Source of the DNA: Rhodospirillales bacterium
GTDB lineage: Bacteria; Pseudomonadota; Alphaproteobacteria; Rhodospirillales; 2-02-FULL-58-16
Assembly (NCBI GenBank): GCA_021775195.1
Contig: JAJFIG010000251.1
Span: 1-9,015 of the forward strand
DNA length: 9,015 nt
Reading direction: 5' to 3'
Positions 1 to 5,494 of the stretch are shown here, piece by piece. The notes beneath the pieces are model-generated. The model did not search any database and was not told the DNA's origin. It saw only the letters and a list, made by a program, of their open reading frames with translations. How positions within the stretch are numbered: the first letter of the stretch is position 1; each line of letters begins with the position of its first letter. Both the position numbers and the translations under genes were made by a program.

Positions 1-357
1 TCCGAGGGGGGCCAACCCTTCTTCTTCGGTCCCGATGATACCAAGATCACCGTTTCCCGTGACGGAACCGTATCCACTGTGAACGGCGAGTTGGGGAAGC
101 TGCGCATCGTCCGCTTTGAGAACGACAAGAAGCTCCGTGAGGAAGGCGAGGGACTGTTCGTCACCGATCAGCCACCTCAGGCCGTCGCCGAGCCGGATGT
201 GGTCCAGCACGCGTTGGAAAGTTCCAACGTCCGCCCGATCACCGAAATGGCGCGGATGATTGCAGCCCAGCGGTCCTATGACAGTGTGCGGCGATTCATC
301 AATCGCGAGGATCAACGGATACGAACAATGATGCGCGAACTGACCCGGGCGGCATAA
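1..357 (+). CDS. flgF: Flagellar basal-body rod protein FlgF, C-terminal part (5' end outside window)
   Basis: The reading frame is open from base 1 and ends at TAA 355-357, giving the last 118 residues of a protein whose N-terminus lies outside the window. FlgF is a subunit of the proximal rod of the flagellar motor axle, in the periplasm. The C-terminal rod/hook helix is visible as ESSNVRPITEMARMIAAQRS, matching the family pattern SNV-(x)n-EM-RMI-QR-Y. It is followed by the extended tail with EDQRIRTMMREL, which is typical of alphaproteobacterial FlgF and not of FlgG. A GTG at 79 is only an internal codon. The position just upstream of flgG genes agrees with the usual flgF-flgG order. The gene after it starts 44 bases downstream, so they are probably co-transcribed. 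The FlgF identity, as opposed to another rod paralogue, comes from the tail and gene order. Confidence 0.88.
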   Translation, partial: SEGGQPFFFGPDDTKITVSRDGTVSTVNGELGKLRIVRFENDKKLREEGEGLFVTDQPPQAVAEPDVVQHALESSNVRPITEMARMIAAQRSYDSVRRFINREDQRIRTMMRELTRAA

Positions 358-385
358 GCCCGAGCAGGCAAGACAAGGCAGAACA

Positions 386-400
386 AAAGGACGGGAAACC
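386..400 (+). promoter_or_regulatory. Ribosome binding site of first flgG, shared with second flgG
   Basis: AAGGA at 387-391 lies 10 bases before the ATG at 402. The surrounding string AAAGGACGGGAA recurs at 1256-1267 in front of the second flgG, suggesting that the leader was duplicated along with the gene. Confidence 0.6.
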
Positions 401-401
401 A

Positions 402-1178
402 ATGGACATACTAAGCATCGCGACAACCGGAATGATGGCCCAGGAAGTGGCCGTTGACGTCATCGCCAACAATCTGGCCAACCTCAACACAACCGGCTAC
501 ATGCGGCGCAAGACCGAATTCAGCGACCTGCTCGTCGATACCTGGGATCGCCCCGACGCACCAGGTTCAGCGGCCAATGACCTGGCTCTTGGCGCCGTCG
601 AGTCCGGGTTCGGGGTCGGATTGGTCGCGGTAACCCGGATCCACGAACAGGGGCACCTGCACGCCACGAGCAATTCCTTTGACATGGCGATTGATGGTGA
701 GGGTTTTTTCGAGATCCAGCGTCCCGACGGCACCGCCGCCTACACCCGGGACGGCACGTTCCAGCTCAACGATGCCGGTGATATCGTCACTCACGACGGC
801 TACGTCCTTGCCCCGGGTATCACCGTGCCCAGCAACGCTATCGACGTCACCATCAATAAAAGCGGTGAGGTCCTGGCCAAGATCGAGGGTCAGGTCGCCC
901 TGCAAAATCTGGGCCAGATCCAGCTCACAACCTTCATCAACGCCGCCGGCCTTGACGCCGTCGGGAGCAATCTTCTGGTCGAAACCACGGCCTCCGGCTT
1001 GCCGACTGTGGGCACACCCACCGCCGCCGGTTTGGGTTCGATCCTCCAGGGATACCTGGAAGCATCCAACGTCAACCCGATCCGGGAGATCGCCAACATG
1101 ATCAAGGCCCAGCGAGCCTACGAAATGAATTCCAAGGTGGTTCAGGCCGCCGACGCCATGATGGCCCCGGTGCAATGA
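402..1178 (+). CDS. flgG: FlgG-like distal rod protein, divergent first copy of a tandem pair
   Basis: A 258-residue protein of the flagellar rod/hook family. FlgG builds the distal rod that carries torque through the P and L rings. Visible features are the N-terminal helix with NNLANLNTTGY (residues 23-33), the central domain including TRDGTFQLN (115-123), and the C-terminal helix SNVNPIREIANMIKAQRAYE (222-241). It aligns without gaps to the next gene over 254 residues with about 156 identities (hand count, 61%). Identity falls to about 7 of 30 in residues 41-70, the FlgG-specific segment, where the usual LYQ, PG and LPSG/VPSG patterns read LVD, PD and LALG. The C-terminus stops four residues after MM and lacks the usual LT-x-LR-like end. 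It follows flgF by 44 bases and has no separate promoter that I can see. Membership in the FlgG family is clear. Whether it is a working rod subunit, a specialised isoform or a decaying copy cannot be told, but the frame is intact. Confidence 0.85.
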   Translation: MDILSIATTGMMAQEVAVDVIANNLANLNTTGYMRRKTEFSDLLVDTWDRPDAPGSAANDLALGAVESGFGVGLVAVTRIHEQGHLHATSNSFDMAIDGEGFFEIQRPDGTAAYTRDGTFQLNDAGDIVTHDGYVLAPGITVPSNAIDVTINKSGEVLAKIEGQVALQNLGQIQLTTFINAAGLDAVGSNLLVETTASGLPTVGTPTAAGLGSILQGYLEASNVNPIREIANMIKAQRAYEMNSKVVQAADAMMAPVQ

Positions 1179-1234
1179 ACATTCGGGTGACCGGCGTCTT
1201 GCCACAACGGCACTGACCTGAAGACTGAAACCGG

Positions 1235-1267
1235 AAAACAAAAAAAACCAAAAAGAAAGGACGGGAA
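1235..1267 (+). promoter_or_regulatory. A-rich leader and ribosome binding site of second flgG
   Basis: The 91-base gap between the two flgG genes ends in an A-rich tract (1235-1258, almost only A with a few C and G), unusual in this GC-rich DNA. AAGGA follows at 1257-1261, eight bases before the ATG at 1270. An unstructured A-rich leader often favours ribosome loading; that role is inferred here. Confidence 0.5.
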
Positions 1268-1269
1268 CC

Positions 1270-2055
1270 ATGAGATCACTAGATATCGCCGCGACGGGCA
1301 TGATCGCCCAGCAACGGAACGTCGAGGTCGTGTCAAACAACCTCGCAAACATGAACACCACGGCCTACATGCGCCGACGGCCGGAATTTCATGACCTTCT
1401 TTACCAAAACCTGGTCATCCCCGGGTCCACCTCCTCGTCCTCCGGTACCGTCGTGCCGTCAGGCGTGCAACTGGGCCTCGGGGTCAAACTGGCCGCCGTC
1501 TACCGCATCCACCAACAGGGTAATCTGAGCGCCACCGACAACACCCTGGACCTTGCCATCCAGGGCAAGGGCTTCTTCCAGATCCAGTTGCCCACTGGCG
1601 ACACGGCCTTTACCCGGGACGGCACCTTCCAACTCAACGCCACCGGCAATATCGTCACCCACGACGGTTACACGCTGCAGCCCGGAATCACCGTCCCCAC
1701 CAACGCCGTTGATGTCAACATCAACGCCAGCGGCGAGGTCCTGGTCAAGATCGAGGGCCAGGTGAACCTGCAGAATGTCGGCCAGATCCAGCTCGCCGTG
1801 TTCCCCAACGAAGCCGGCCTCGAGGCCATCGGCGACAATCTGCTGCTCGAGACCCCGGCCTCGGGCACGGCGACCACGGGCAATCCCGCGTCGGTCGGGT
1901 TCGGGTCGATGTTGCAGGGGTTCCTGGAAACCTCCAACGTCAACGCGGTGGAAGAGATTTCCAATCTGATTTCGGCGCAGCGTGCCTATGAAATGAACTC
2001 GAAGGTCATCCAGACCTCCGACGAAATGATGGGCACCCTGACCGCCCTTCGCTAG
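1270..2055 (+). CDS. flgG: Flagellar basal-body distal rod protein FlgG, canonical copy
   Basis: A 261-residue protein of exactly the usual FlgG length. It is the main distal rod subunit, exported by the flagellar type III apparatus and assembled in the periplasm on top of the proximal rod. The N-terminal signature NNLANMNTTAYMRRRPEF (residues 23-40) and LLYQ (43-46) are followed by the FlgG-specific segment with PG, a serine run and VPSGVQLGLGV, all as in standard alphaproteobacterial FlgG. The central domain has TRDGTFQLN (115-123) and the C-terminal helix has TSNVNAVEEISNLISAQRAY. The protein ends in LTALR as expected. AAGGA lies eight bases upstream of the ATG. flgA begins 11 bases after the stop, so the two are translated from one message. 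Because it matches the family better than the upstream copy, this is probably the ancestral flgG of the operon. Confidence 0.95.
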   Translation: MRSLDIAATGMIAQQRNVEVVSNNLANMNTTAYMRRRPEFHDLLYQNLVIPGSTSSSSGTVVPSGVQLGLGVKLAAVYRIHQQGNLSATDNTLDLAIQGKGFFQIQLPTGDTAFTRDGTFQLNATGNIVTHDGYTLQPGITVPTNAVDVNINASGEVLVKIEGQVNLQNVGQIQLAVFPNEAGLEAIGDNLLLETPASGTATTGNPASVGFGSMLQGFLETSNVNAVEEISNLISAQRAYEMNSKVIQTSDEMMGTLTALR

Positions 2056-2066
2056 GGAGACCGGCC

Positions 2067-3038
2067 ATGAGGAAGATCCTGACCCTTTGGCTCCTGGTTG
2101 CCGCGCTGGCGGCCACCCCGGAAGCCGCCAGCGCGGCGGCGCCTATTACCACCGAGCCCGTCAGCCTGCGCCAATTCGTCGTCGTCGCCGACACGGTCGT
2201 GCGGTTGGGCGATTTGTTTACCAATGCCGGCGACAAGGCCGATGCCATTATCGCCTACGCCCCGAAACCGGGCCGGCATACGGTTTTCGACGCTCGCTGG
2301 CTGTATCGTGTCGCCCACGCCTACGGATTGGCTTGGCGGCCTCTCGGCGCCAAGGAGCAAACCCGGGTCACCCGCGACAGTGTCGCCATCGGCCGCGACG
2401 AAATCGGTGAGCACATTCTCGCCGCCCTCGTCGAAAAGGGCGCCGAGCCCGATATGGTGGTAGCGTTGAGCAACAGCCTGCTGCGCATCCATGTCCCCGG
2501 CGACTCGAGCACGACCATTGCCGTCGAGGATGCCACGTACGCCCCCCGGTCCCGCCGCTTCACCGCTATCCTGGTCGCGCCGGCCGGCGATCCCGCGGCC
2601 CAGCGCATCCGCGTCACTGGGCGCCTACACCAGATCACGGAGGTACCTGTACCGGCCCGCCTCATCGGCAAGGGAAAGGTGATCACCAGGTCCGACATCC
2701 AGTGGATAAAGGTACGCTCGCGTCTACTGCAACGGAACATCGTCCGTGATGCGGCGGACCTCATCGGCAAGGCCCCGCGTCGGGGCTTGCGCGCCGGCGT
2801 TCCGGTGCGCGCCACCGATGTCCGTCGGCCCGTCCTGGTTCCCAAGGGAAGCCTGGTGGTGATGGTATTGGGCACGCCCTACATGCGCCTGACCGTCCGC
2901 GGCCGGGCCCTGGAAGACGGTTCCAGCGGCCAGACCATACGCATCGCCAACATGCAAAGCCACAAGGTGATTGCCGCCGAAGTGACCGGTTCGGGTACCG
3001 TCGTCGTCCGTTCCGCCGACACCCTGGCGATGAATTAG
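2067..3038 (+). CDS. flgA: Flagellar P-ring assembly chaperone FlgA
   Basis: A 323-residue secreted protein. FlgA is the periplasmic chaperone that helps FlgI form the P ring around the rod. Residues 1-23 form a signal peptide (MRK start, hydrophobic LTLWLLVAALAA core, likely cleavage after ASA at 23). The C-terminal half holds the SAF/FlgA domain, from about residue 192: VPVPARLIGKGKVITRSDIQ (193-212), then IGKAPRRGLRAGVPVRATDV (233-252), then a beta-rich end with VRGRALEDGSSGQTIRIAN (277-295). Length is typical of alphaproteobacterial FlgA, longer than the enterobacterial form. The ribosome site AGGGAGA (2054-2060) overlaps the flgG stop codon and lies six bases before the ATG, supporting translational coupling. 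Its partner flgI is not in this window, so P-ring assembly depends on a copy elsewhere. Confidence 0.95.
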   Translation: MRKILTLWLLVAALAATPEAASAAAPITTEPVSLRQFVVVADTVVRLGDLFTNAGDKADAIIAYAPKPGRHTVFDARWLYRVAHAYGLAWRPLGAKEQTRVTRDSVAIGRDEIGEHILAALVEKGAEPDMVVALSNSLLRIHVPGDSSTTIAVEDATYAPRSRRFTAILVAPAGDPAAQRIRVTGRLHQITEVPVPARLIGKGKVITRSDIQWIKVRSRLLQRNIVRDAADLIGKAPRRGLRAGVPVRATDVRRPVLVPKGSLVVMVLGTPYMRLTVRGRALEDGSSGQTIRIANMQSHKVIAAEVTGSGTVVVRSADTLAMN

Positions 3039-3048
3039 GAGACTCGTC

Positions 3049-3810
3049 ATGATCAGCAACAACACCCGCATCGTGAGTACCCTGGTCGCCGTTGGCGTCG
3101 TTATCGCGGTCGTGCCCGGATGCAATCTGCTGACCCGCATATCCGAGGTCGGAGACGGACCCAAGCTGACCAATATCAGCAATCCCACGGCACGCCCGGA
3201 TTACCGCCCGGTGAGCATGCCCATGCCGGCGCCCCAGTCAGCCGAGGACAACCCCAACTCTCTGTGGCGGGCGGGCGCTCGCGCTTTCTTCAAGGACACC
3301 CGCGCCAAGACGATCGGCGACATCCTGACGGTCAAGCTCGACCTCAAGGACAAGGCGACAATGGACAACAAGACCGAGCGCGAACGCGACGACAAGGAAA
3401 AGTCGGACGTGACTAAGCTGCTCGGTCTCGAGGCAGAGTTCGCCAAGGTCCTGCCCCAGGCGGTGGACGCGACCTCGCTCATCGATTTCGAGAACAAGCA
3501 CGAGACCAAGGGCGACGGCTCCATCAACCGCAGCGAAGATATCCAACTTACCTTTGCCGCCGTGATCACCCAAATTCTGCCCAACGGCGCCCTGGTCGTC
3601 CTCGGACGCCAGGAGATCCGGGTCAACTACGAGCTCCGCGAACTCATGCTGACCGGCGTCGTCCGTCCAGAGGACATCGAATCCGATAACAGCGTCGATC
3701 ACACAAAGATTGCCGAAATGCGCGTCGCCTATGGTGGCCGCGGTACTCTGAGCGACATCCAGCAACCGCGCTGGGGCACCCAGATTTGGGACATCATATT
3801 CCCGTTCTAG
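3049..3810 (+). CDS. flgH: Flagellar L-ring lipoprotein FlgH
   Basis: A 253-residue precursor of the outer-membrane L ring, the bushing through which the rod passes. The N-terminus is a lipoprotein signal peptide: a basic start, a hydrophobic stretch (residues 9-23) and the lipobox VPGC with the lipidated cysteine at 25. Family hallmarks follow: SLW (71-73), RAFFKDTRAKTIGDILTVKL (79-98, twenty residues), GALVVLGRQEIRVNYELREL (180-199), TGVVRPEDI (202-210) and GGRGTLSDIQQPRWG (229-243). Proline at the -2 position of the lipobox is slightly unusual. AGGAGA (3037-3042) overlaps the flgA stop and lies six bases from the ATG. It is the last gene of the operon, followed at once by a terminator. Confidence 0.97.
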   Translation: MISNNTRIVSTLVAVGVVIAVVPGCNLLTRISEVGDGPKLTNISNPTARPDYRPVSMPMPAPQSAEDNPNSLWRAGARAFFKDTRAKTIGDILTVKLDLKDKATMDNKTERERDDKEKSDVTKLLGLEAEFAKVLPQAVDATSLIDFENKHETKGDGSINRSEDIQLTFAAVITQILPNGALVVLGRQEIRVNYELRELMLTGVVRPEDIESDNSVDHTKIAEMRVAYGGRGTLSDIQQPRWGTQIWDIIFPF

Positions 3811-3825
3811 GTTCCACCTGAACCT
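3809..3825. repeat. Small inverted repeat overlapping the flgH stop codon
   Basis: AGGTTC (3809-3814) and GAACCT (3820-3825) form a perfect six-base stem with a five-base loop. It begins inside the TAG stop and lies just before the main terminator hairpin, so the transcript end may carry two stacked hairpins. It has no T-run of its own. Confidence 0.45.
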
Positions 3826-3833
3826 GGAAACTC

Positions 3834-3865
3834 AAAGGCCGGTGCAATGCACCGGCCTTTTTTTT
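3834..3865 (+). terminator. Rho-independent terminator of the flg operon
   Basis: AAAGGCCGGTGC (3834-3845) and GCACCGGCCTTT (3849-3860) pair perfectly over 12 bases around a three-base loop AAT. Eight T residues run from 3858 to 3865. It lies 23 bases after the flgH stop. On the - strand the stem is followed by only TTT and then GAG, so termination of the convergent dksA transcript here would be weaker. Confidence 0.95.
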
Positions 3866-3935
3866 ATTATTCCGCGCTGCACTCTCTACAGGGACGAGAC
3901 CAAAAGCCCTTGGCGAATTGGACGGCAATTTACAG

Positions 3936-4352
3936 TCAGTCGTCCCGGTGGGTTTTTTCCATGCGCTCGTGGCGTTCCTGGGCTTCGATACTGAGGGTCG
4001 CGATCGGCCGCGCCTCCAGCCGTGACAGGCTTATGGGTTCGTTGGTGTCCTCGCAAAAACCGTAGGTACCGTCTTCGATCCGTTTGATCGCCTCATCGAT
4101 CTTGGCGATCAGCTTGCGGGCCCTGTCACGGGTTCGCAGTTCCAGCGCCCGCTCGGCCTCCACCGTCGCGCGGTCGGCGATATCGGCTTCGAGCTCACCA
4201 CCCTGCTGAAGAAGCTGGAGCGTTTCATTCGATTCATCCAGAAGTTCGTGCCTCCACGTCAACAGACGCTGCCGGAAATATTCCCGCATTTTCGGATTCA
4301 TGAACGGTTCTTTATCCGAAGGCCGGTAATTCGCTGGCAGGGTGACATTCAT
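3936..4352 (-). CDS. dksA: DksA-type RNA polymerase-binding regulator, single-cysteine zinc finger
   Basis: A 138-residue DksA/TraR-family protein, which enters the RNA polymerase secondary channel and works with ppGpp to reset transcription in starvation. The coiled-coil tip carries D57, D60 and A62 within the motif DIADRAT, matching the E. coli tip residues D71, D74 and A76. The C-terminal globular part has GTYGFCEDTNEPISLSRLEA (95-114) and RPIATLSIEAQERHERMEK (115-133). Of the four zinc cysteines of E. coli DksA only C100 remains; the others read T103, S121 and A124, a pattern known for alphaproteobacterial DksA. The frame is open up to an ATG at 4442, but a promoter at 4390-4418 lies inside that extension, and AAGGGAG (4363-4369) sits 10 bases before the ATG at 4352, so the shorter start is chosen. 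It lies downstream of fliX on the same strand and converges on flgH. Confidence 0.93.
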   Translation of the reverse strand: MNVTLPANYRPSDKEPFMNPKMREYFRQRLLTWRHELLDESNETLQLLQQGGELEADIADRATVEAERALELRTRDRARKLIAKIDEAIKRIEDGTYGFCEDTNEPISLSRLEARPIATLSIEAQERHERMEKTHRDD

Positions 4353-4389
4353 TTCTTCGTGACTCCCTTGTTGCTTTTGGCCGCGCCGG

Positions 4390-4418
4390 AATATAGGTGC
4401 GGCGCTCCGCCATCGCAA
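4390..4418 (-). promoter_or_regulatory. Predicted sigma70-type promoter of dksA
   Basis: On the - strand, TTGCGA (4418-4413) and TATATT (4395-4390) are separated by exactly 17 bases, matching four of six and five of six consensus bases. Transcription would start near 4383, leaving a leader of about 30 bases before the ATG at 4352. This makes dksA independent of fliX and argues against the longer N-terminus. Confidence 0.65.
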
Positions 4419-4420
4419 GA

Positions 4421-4435
4421 GAGGTTTTTCACCTC
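4421..4435. repeat. Small hairpin between fliX and dksA
   Basis: GAGGT (4421-4425) and ACCTC (4431-4435) flank a five-base loop, just upstream of the dksA -35 element. On the - strand only a weak T-poor sequence follows, so at best it is a partial terminator for fliX. The rest of the 153-base gap (4353-4505) shows only the dksA promoter and leader. Confidence 0.3.
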
Positions 4436-4505
4436 GACGCATAATCTCGTGAGGTTGATCGGTGAAGGTCGATATAGGTTCGGGATCGAGAAAAGATCGG
4501 GGAAA

Positions 4506-4946
4506 TCAAATGTCTCGGGTCAGTTTTGCAATCTCGACCTCAGCTCGAAGCTCGATTTCGTCGATGATTTCCCGCAGCCGCGGATCATCGGTCAGGCGTT
4601 TTTGTGCCCGCATGGTCTGGGCAAGCGCCGCCAGTCTATCCTTGGGGACCACACCGCCCAGGAGGTCGAGGCGCAGAGCTTCGAGATGGTCCAGCAACCG
4701 TTCGCCGTATTGCCGGGCCAACCCGCGGGATCGTCCATCAGTGGCATCACCGACTTCCTGGACGGAGAGAATCGACTCGACGGTACTAACCGGAGCACCC
4801 TCTACGGCCGCGTCTGACTCTGCCGCCCCGGCGGTTTCCTTCAGGCGCTGAGCGAATTCGCCCCCTTTCCCGGAGGCCGCCTTCTTGCGCCGGGTGCTGG
4901 AGGCCGTCTTGGTGGATTCCAGACCTTTTACCTTCATGGTCGCCAT
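4506..4946 (-). CDS. fliX: Flagellar assembly regulator FliX
   Basis: A 146-residue protein of the alphaproteobacterial FliX family. In Caulobacter FliX couples completion of the early basal body to the sigma54 activator FlbD and so to late flagellar gene expression; the same role is inferred here. The N-terminal third is basic, low in complexity and likely flexible (TKTASSTRRKKAASGKGG, 12-29). The conserved part begins at SILSVQEVGD (58-67) and continues through GERLLDHLEALRLDLLGG (81-98), VPKDRLAALAQ (100-110) and TDDPRLREIIDEIELRAEVE (119-138), ending AKLTRDI. It has no signal peptide or membrane segment. The ATG at 4946 has AGGGA (4957-4953) six bases upstream; a second ATG three codons in (4937) has worse spacing. 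It is transcribed away from the iron operon and towards dksA. In related genomes the P-ring gene flgI usually lies divergent to fliX, but not here. Confidence 0.9.
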   Translation of the reverse strand: MATMKVKGLESTKTASSTRRKKAASGKGGEFAQRLKETAGAAESDAAVEGAPVSTVESILSVQEVGDATDGRSRGLARQYGERLLDHLEALRLDLLGGVVPKDRLAALAQTMRAQKRLTDDPRLREIIDEIELRAEVEIAKLTRDI

Positions 4947-5391
4947 CGATATTCCCTAACACGAAATACGGCCCTGACGTGGTTTCCAGCCCGGTCGGCA
5001 CCACCCCTGTCGGGCGGACCCGCCATGCATACTCTTGTCCAGTATGGAATCATACAACATTGGCGGTCCTTGGGGAATCACCGCCCACCCAGCGCCCTTT
5101 TGGTGGGGCCAAAACTTCGGGCCGGGTCCGACGCTCCTCGCCCTCGAAATTTCCGTTCAATCTCGGGGTTACCCCGTCCGCTCCATTCCGAACAGGCGCG
5201 ATCCGGTCCATCATTTGTTCACGGGTATTTCCTGGTTCCCTTTCCGTGGCCTACCACCTTCACTCCCACCGACCGTCCATGTCTGCCAAAGCAGTCCGTC
5301 GCTGGTTTCTTTCCTTGTTTCAAATCAAGGGCTTCTAAGTCCTTTCATATCTAGGGTCATTCGGGTTATTAAAGGAGCGAGTGATTCTTGG
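4947..5391. other. Gene-poor gap between fliX and the iron operon, with inverted repeats
   Basis: This 445-base gap must hold the fliX promoter, but I could not pick a convincing -35/-10, sigma54 or CtrA-type site. No stop trinucleotide occurs in any + frame from 4978 to 5335, so three overlapping long open frames exist there; none has a good ribosome site or a protein sequence I recognise. On the - strand a 50-odd-residue frame (complement of roughly 5050-5210) begins ATGATG, but its third-position GC is low for this genome. Inverted repeats: GTATG/CATAC (5042-5046 with 5051-5055), GGCGGT/ACCGCC (5062-5067 with 5080-5085), TTTTGG/CCAAAA (5098-5103 with 5109-5114) and CGGGG/CCCCG (5164-5168 with 5172-5176). 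I found no flgI remnant. Confidence 0.5.
5094..5122. repeat. Compound hairpin in the fliX upstream gap
   Basis: TTTTGG (5098-5103) pairs with CCAAAA (5109-5114) around TGGGG. An outer GCCC (5094-5097) can pair with GGGC (5119-5122) if the four bases 5115-5118 bulge out. No T-run follows on either strand, so it is not a standard terminator. It could be part of a structured leader or small RNA; that is speculative. Confidence 0.35.
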
Positions 5392-5412
5392 AAATGAGAA
5401 TGATTTGCATTT
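5392..5412 (+). promoter_or_regulatory. Fur-box-like operator of the Fe(III) transport operon
   Basis: AAATGAGAAT (5392-5401) and ATTTGCATTT (5403-5412) flank a central G; eight of ten arm positions are complementary. The core TGAGAATGATTTGCA matches the 7-1-7 Fur consensus (TGATAAT-N-ATTATCA) at 11 of 14 arm positions. It covers the -35 element of the predicted promoter, so bound Fe-Fur would block RNA polymerase under iron-replete conditions. Confidence 0.75.
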
Positions 5413-5433
5413 GCAGGTCCGCCTGGCTATGAT
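5405..5433 (+). promoter_or_regulatory. Predicted sigma70-type promoter of the Fe(III) transport operon
   Basis: TTGCAT (5405-5410) and TATGAT (5428-5433) are 17 bases apart, with five of six matches at -10. The start of transcription would be near 5440. This leaves only about 10 bases before the ATG at 5450, favouring the later ATG at 5495 as the protein start. Confidence 0.65.
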
Positions 5434-5448
5434 GCGGCCAATGGAATA

Positions 5449-5473
5449 AATGCGATTCATTCTAAGTCGCATT
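5449..5473. repeat. Perfect dyad in the 5' leader of the iron operon
   Basis: AATGCGA (5449-5455) and TCGCATT (5467-5473) are exact reverse complements separated by 11 bases. The dyad lies just downstream of the predicted transcription start and seven bases before GGAG (5480-5483). It could be a second regulator site or an RNA hairpin near the ribosome site. Confidence 0.45.
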
Positions 5474-5494
5474 AAATATGGAGCAAAATCAACA

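Noticed and set aside
402..1178. First flgG copy as flgF or the hook gene flgE
   Set aside because: An FlgF C-terminus with its own tail lies just upstream. The protein has the length of FlgG, aligns without gaps to the second FlgG, and lacks the long central domain of FlgE.
402..2055. Recent assembly duplication of flgG
   Set aside because: The two copies differ at about 39% of residues and throughout the spacers, so this cannot be an assembly artefact.
4353..4442. A 30-residue N-terminal extension of DksA
   Set aside because: It overlaps the predicted dksA promoter and ribosome site, and its basic sequence is not typical of DksA N-termini.
4989..5015. A sigma54 promoter or terminator around GCCCG/CGGGC upstream of fliX
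   Set aside because: The GG and GC of a -24/-12 promoter do not fall at the right spacing, and the repeat has a 17-base loop with no T-run.
5050..5210. A small - strand gene of about 50 residues starting ATGATG
   Set aside because: Third-position GC is low compared with the neighbouring genes, the ribosome site is badly spaced, and the sequence is unlike any family I know.
5044..5397. A + strand gene of about 117 residues from ATG 5044
   Set aside because: There is no ribosome site and no recognisable protein. The frame runs into the Fur box, and the other two + frames are equally open in the same stretch.
5450..5494. A longer start (ATG 5450) for the Fe(III)-binding protein
   Set aside because: It would leave a leader of about 10 bases, lies inside an inverted repeat, and pushes the signal peptide away from the N-terminus.
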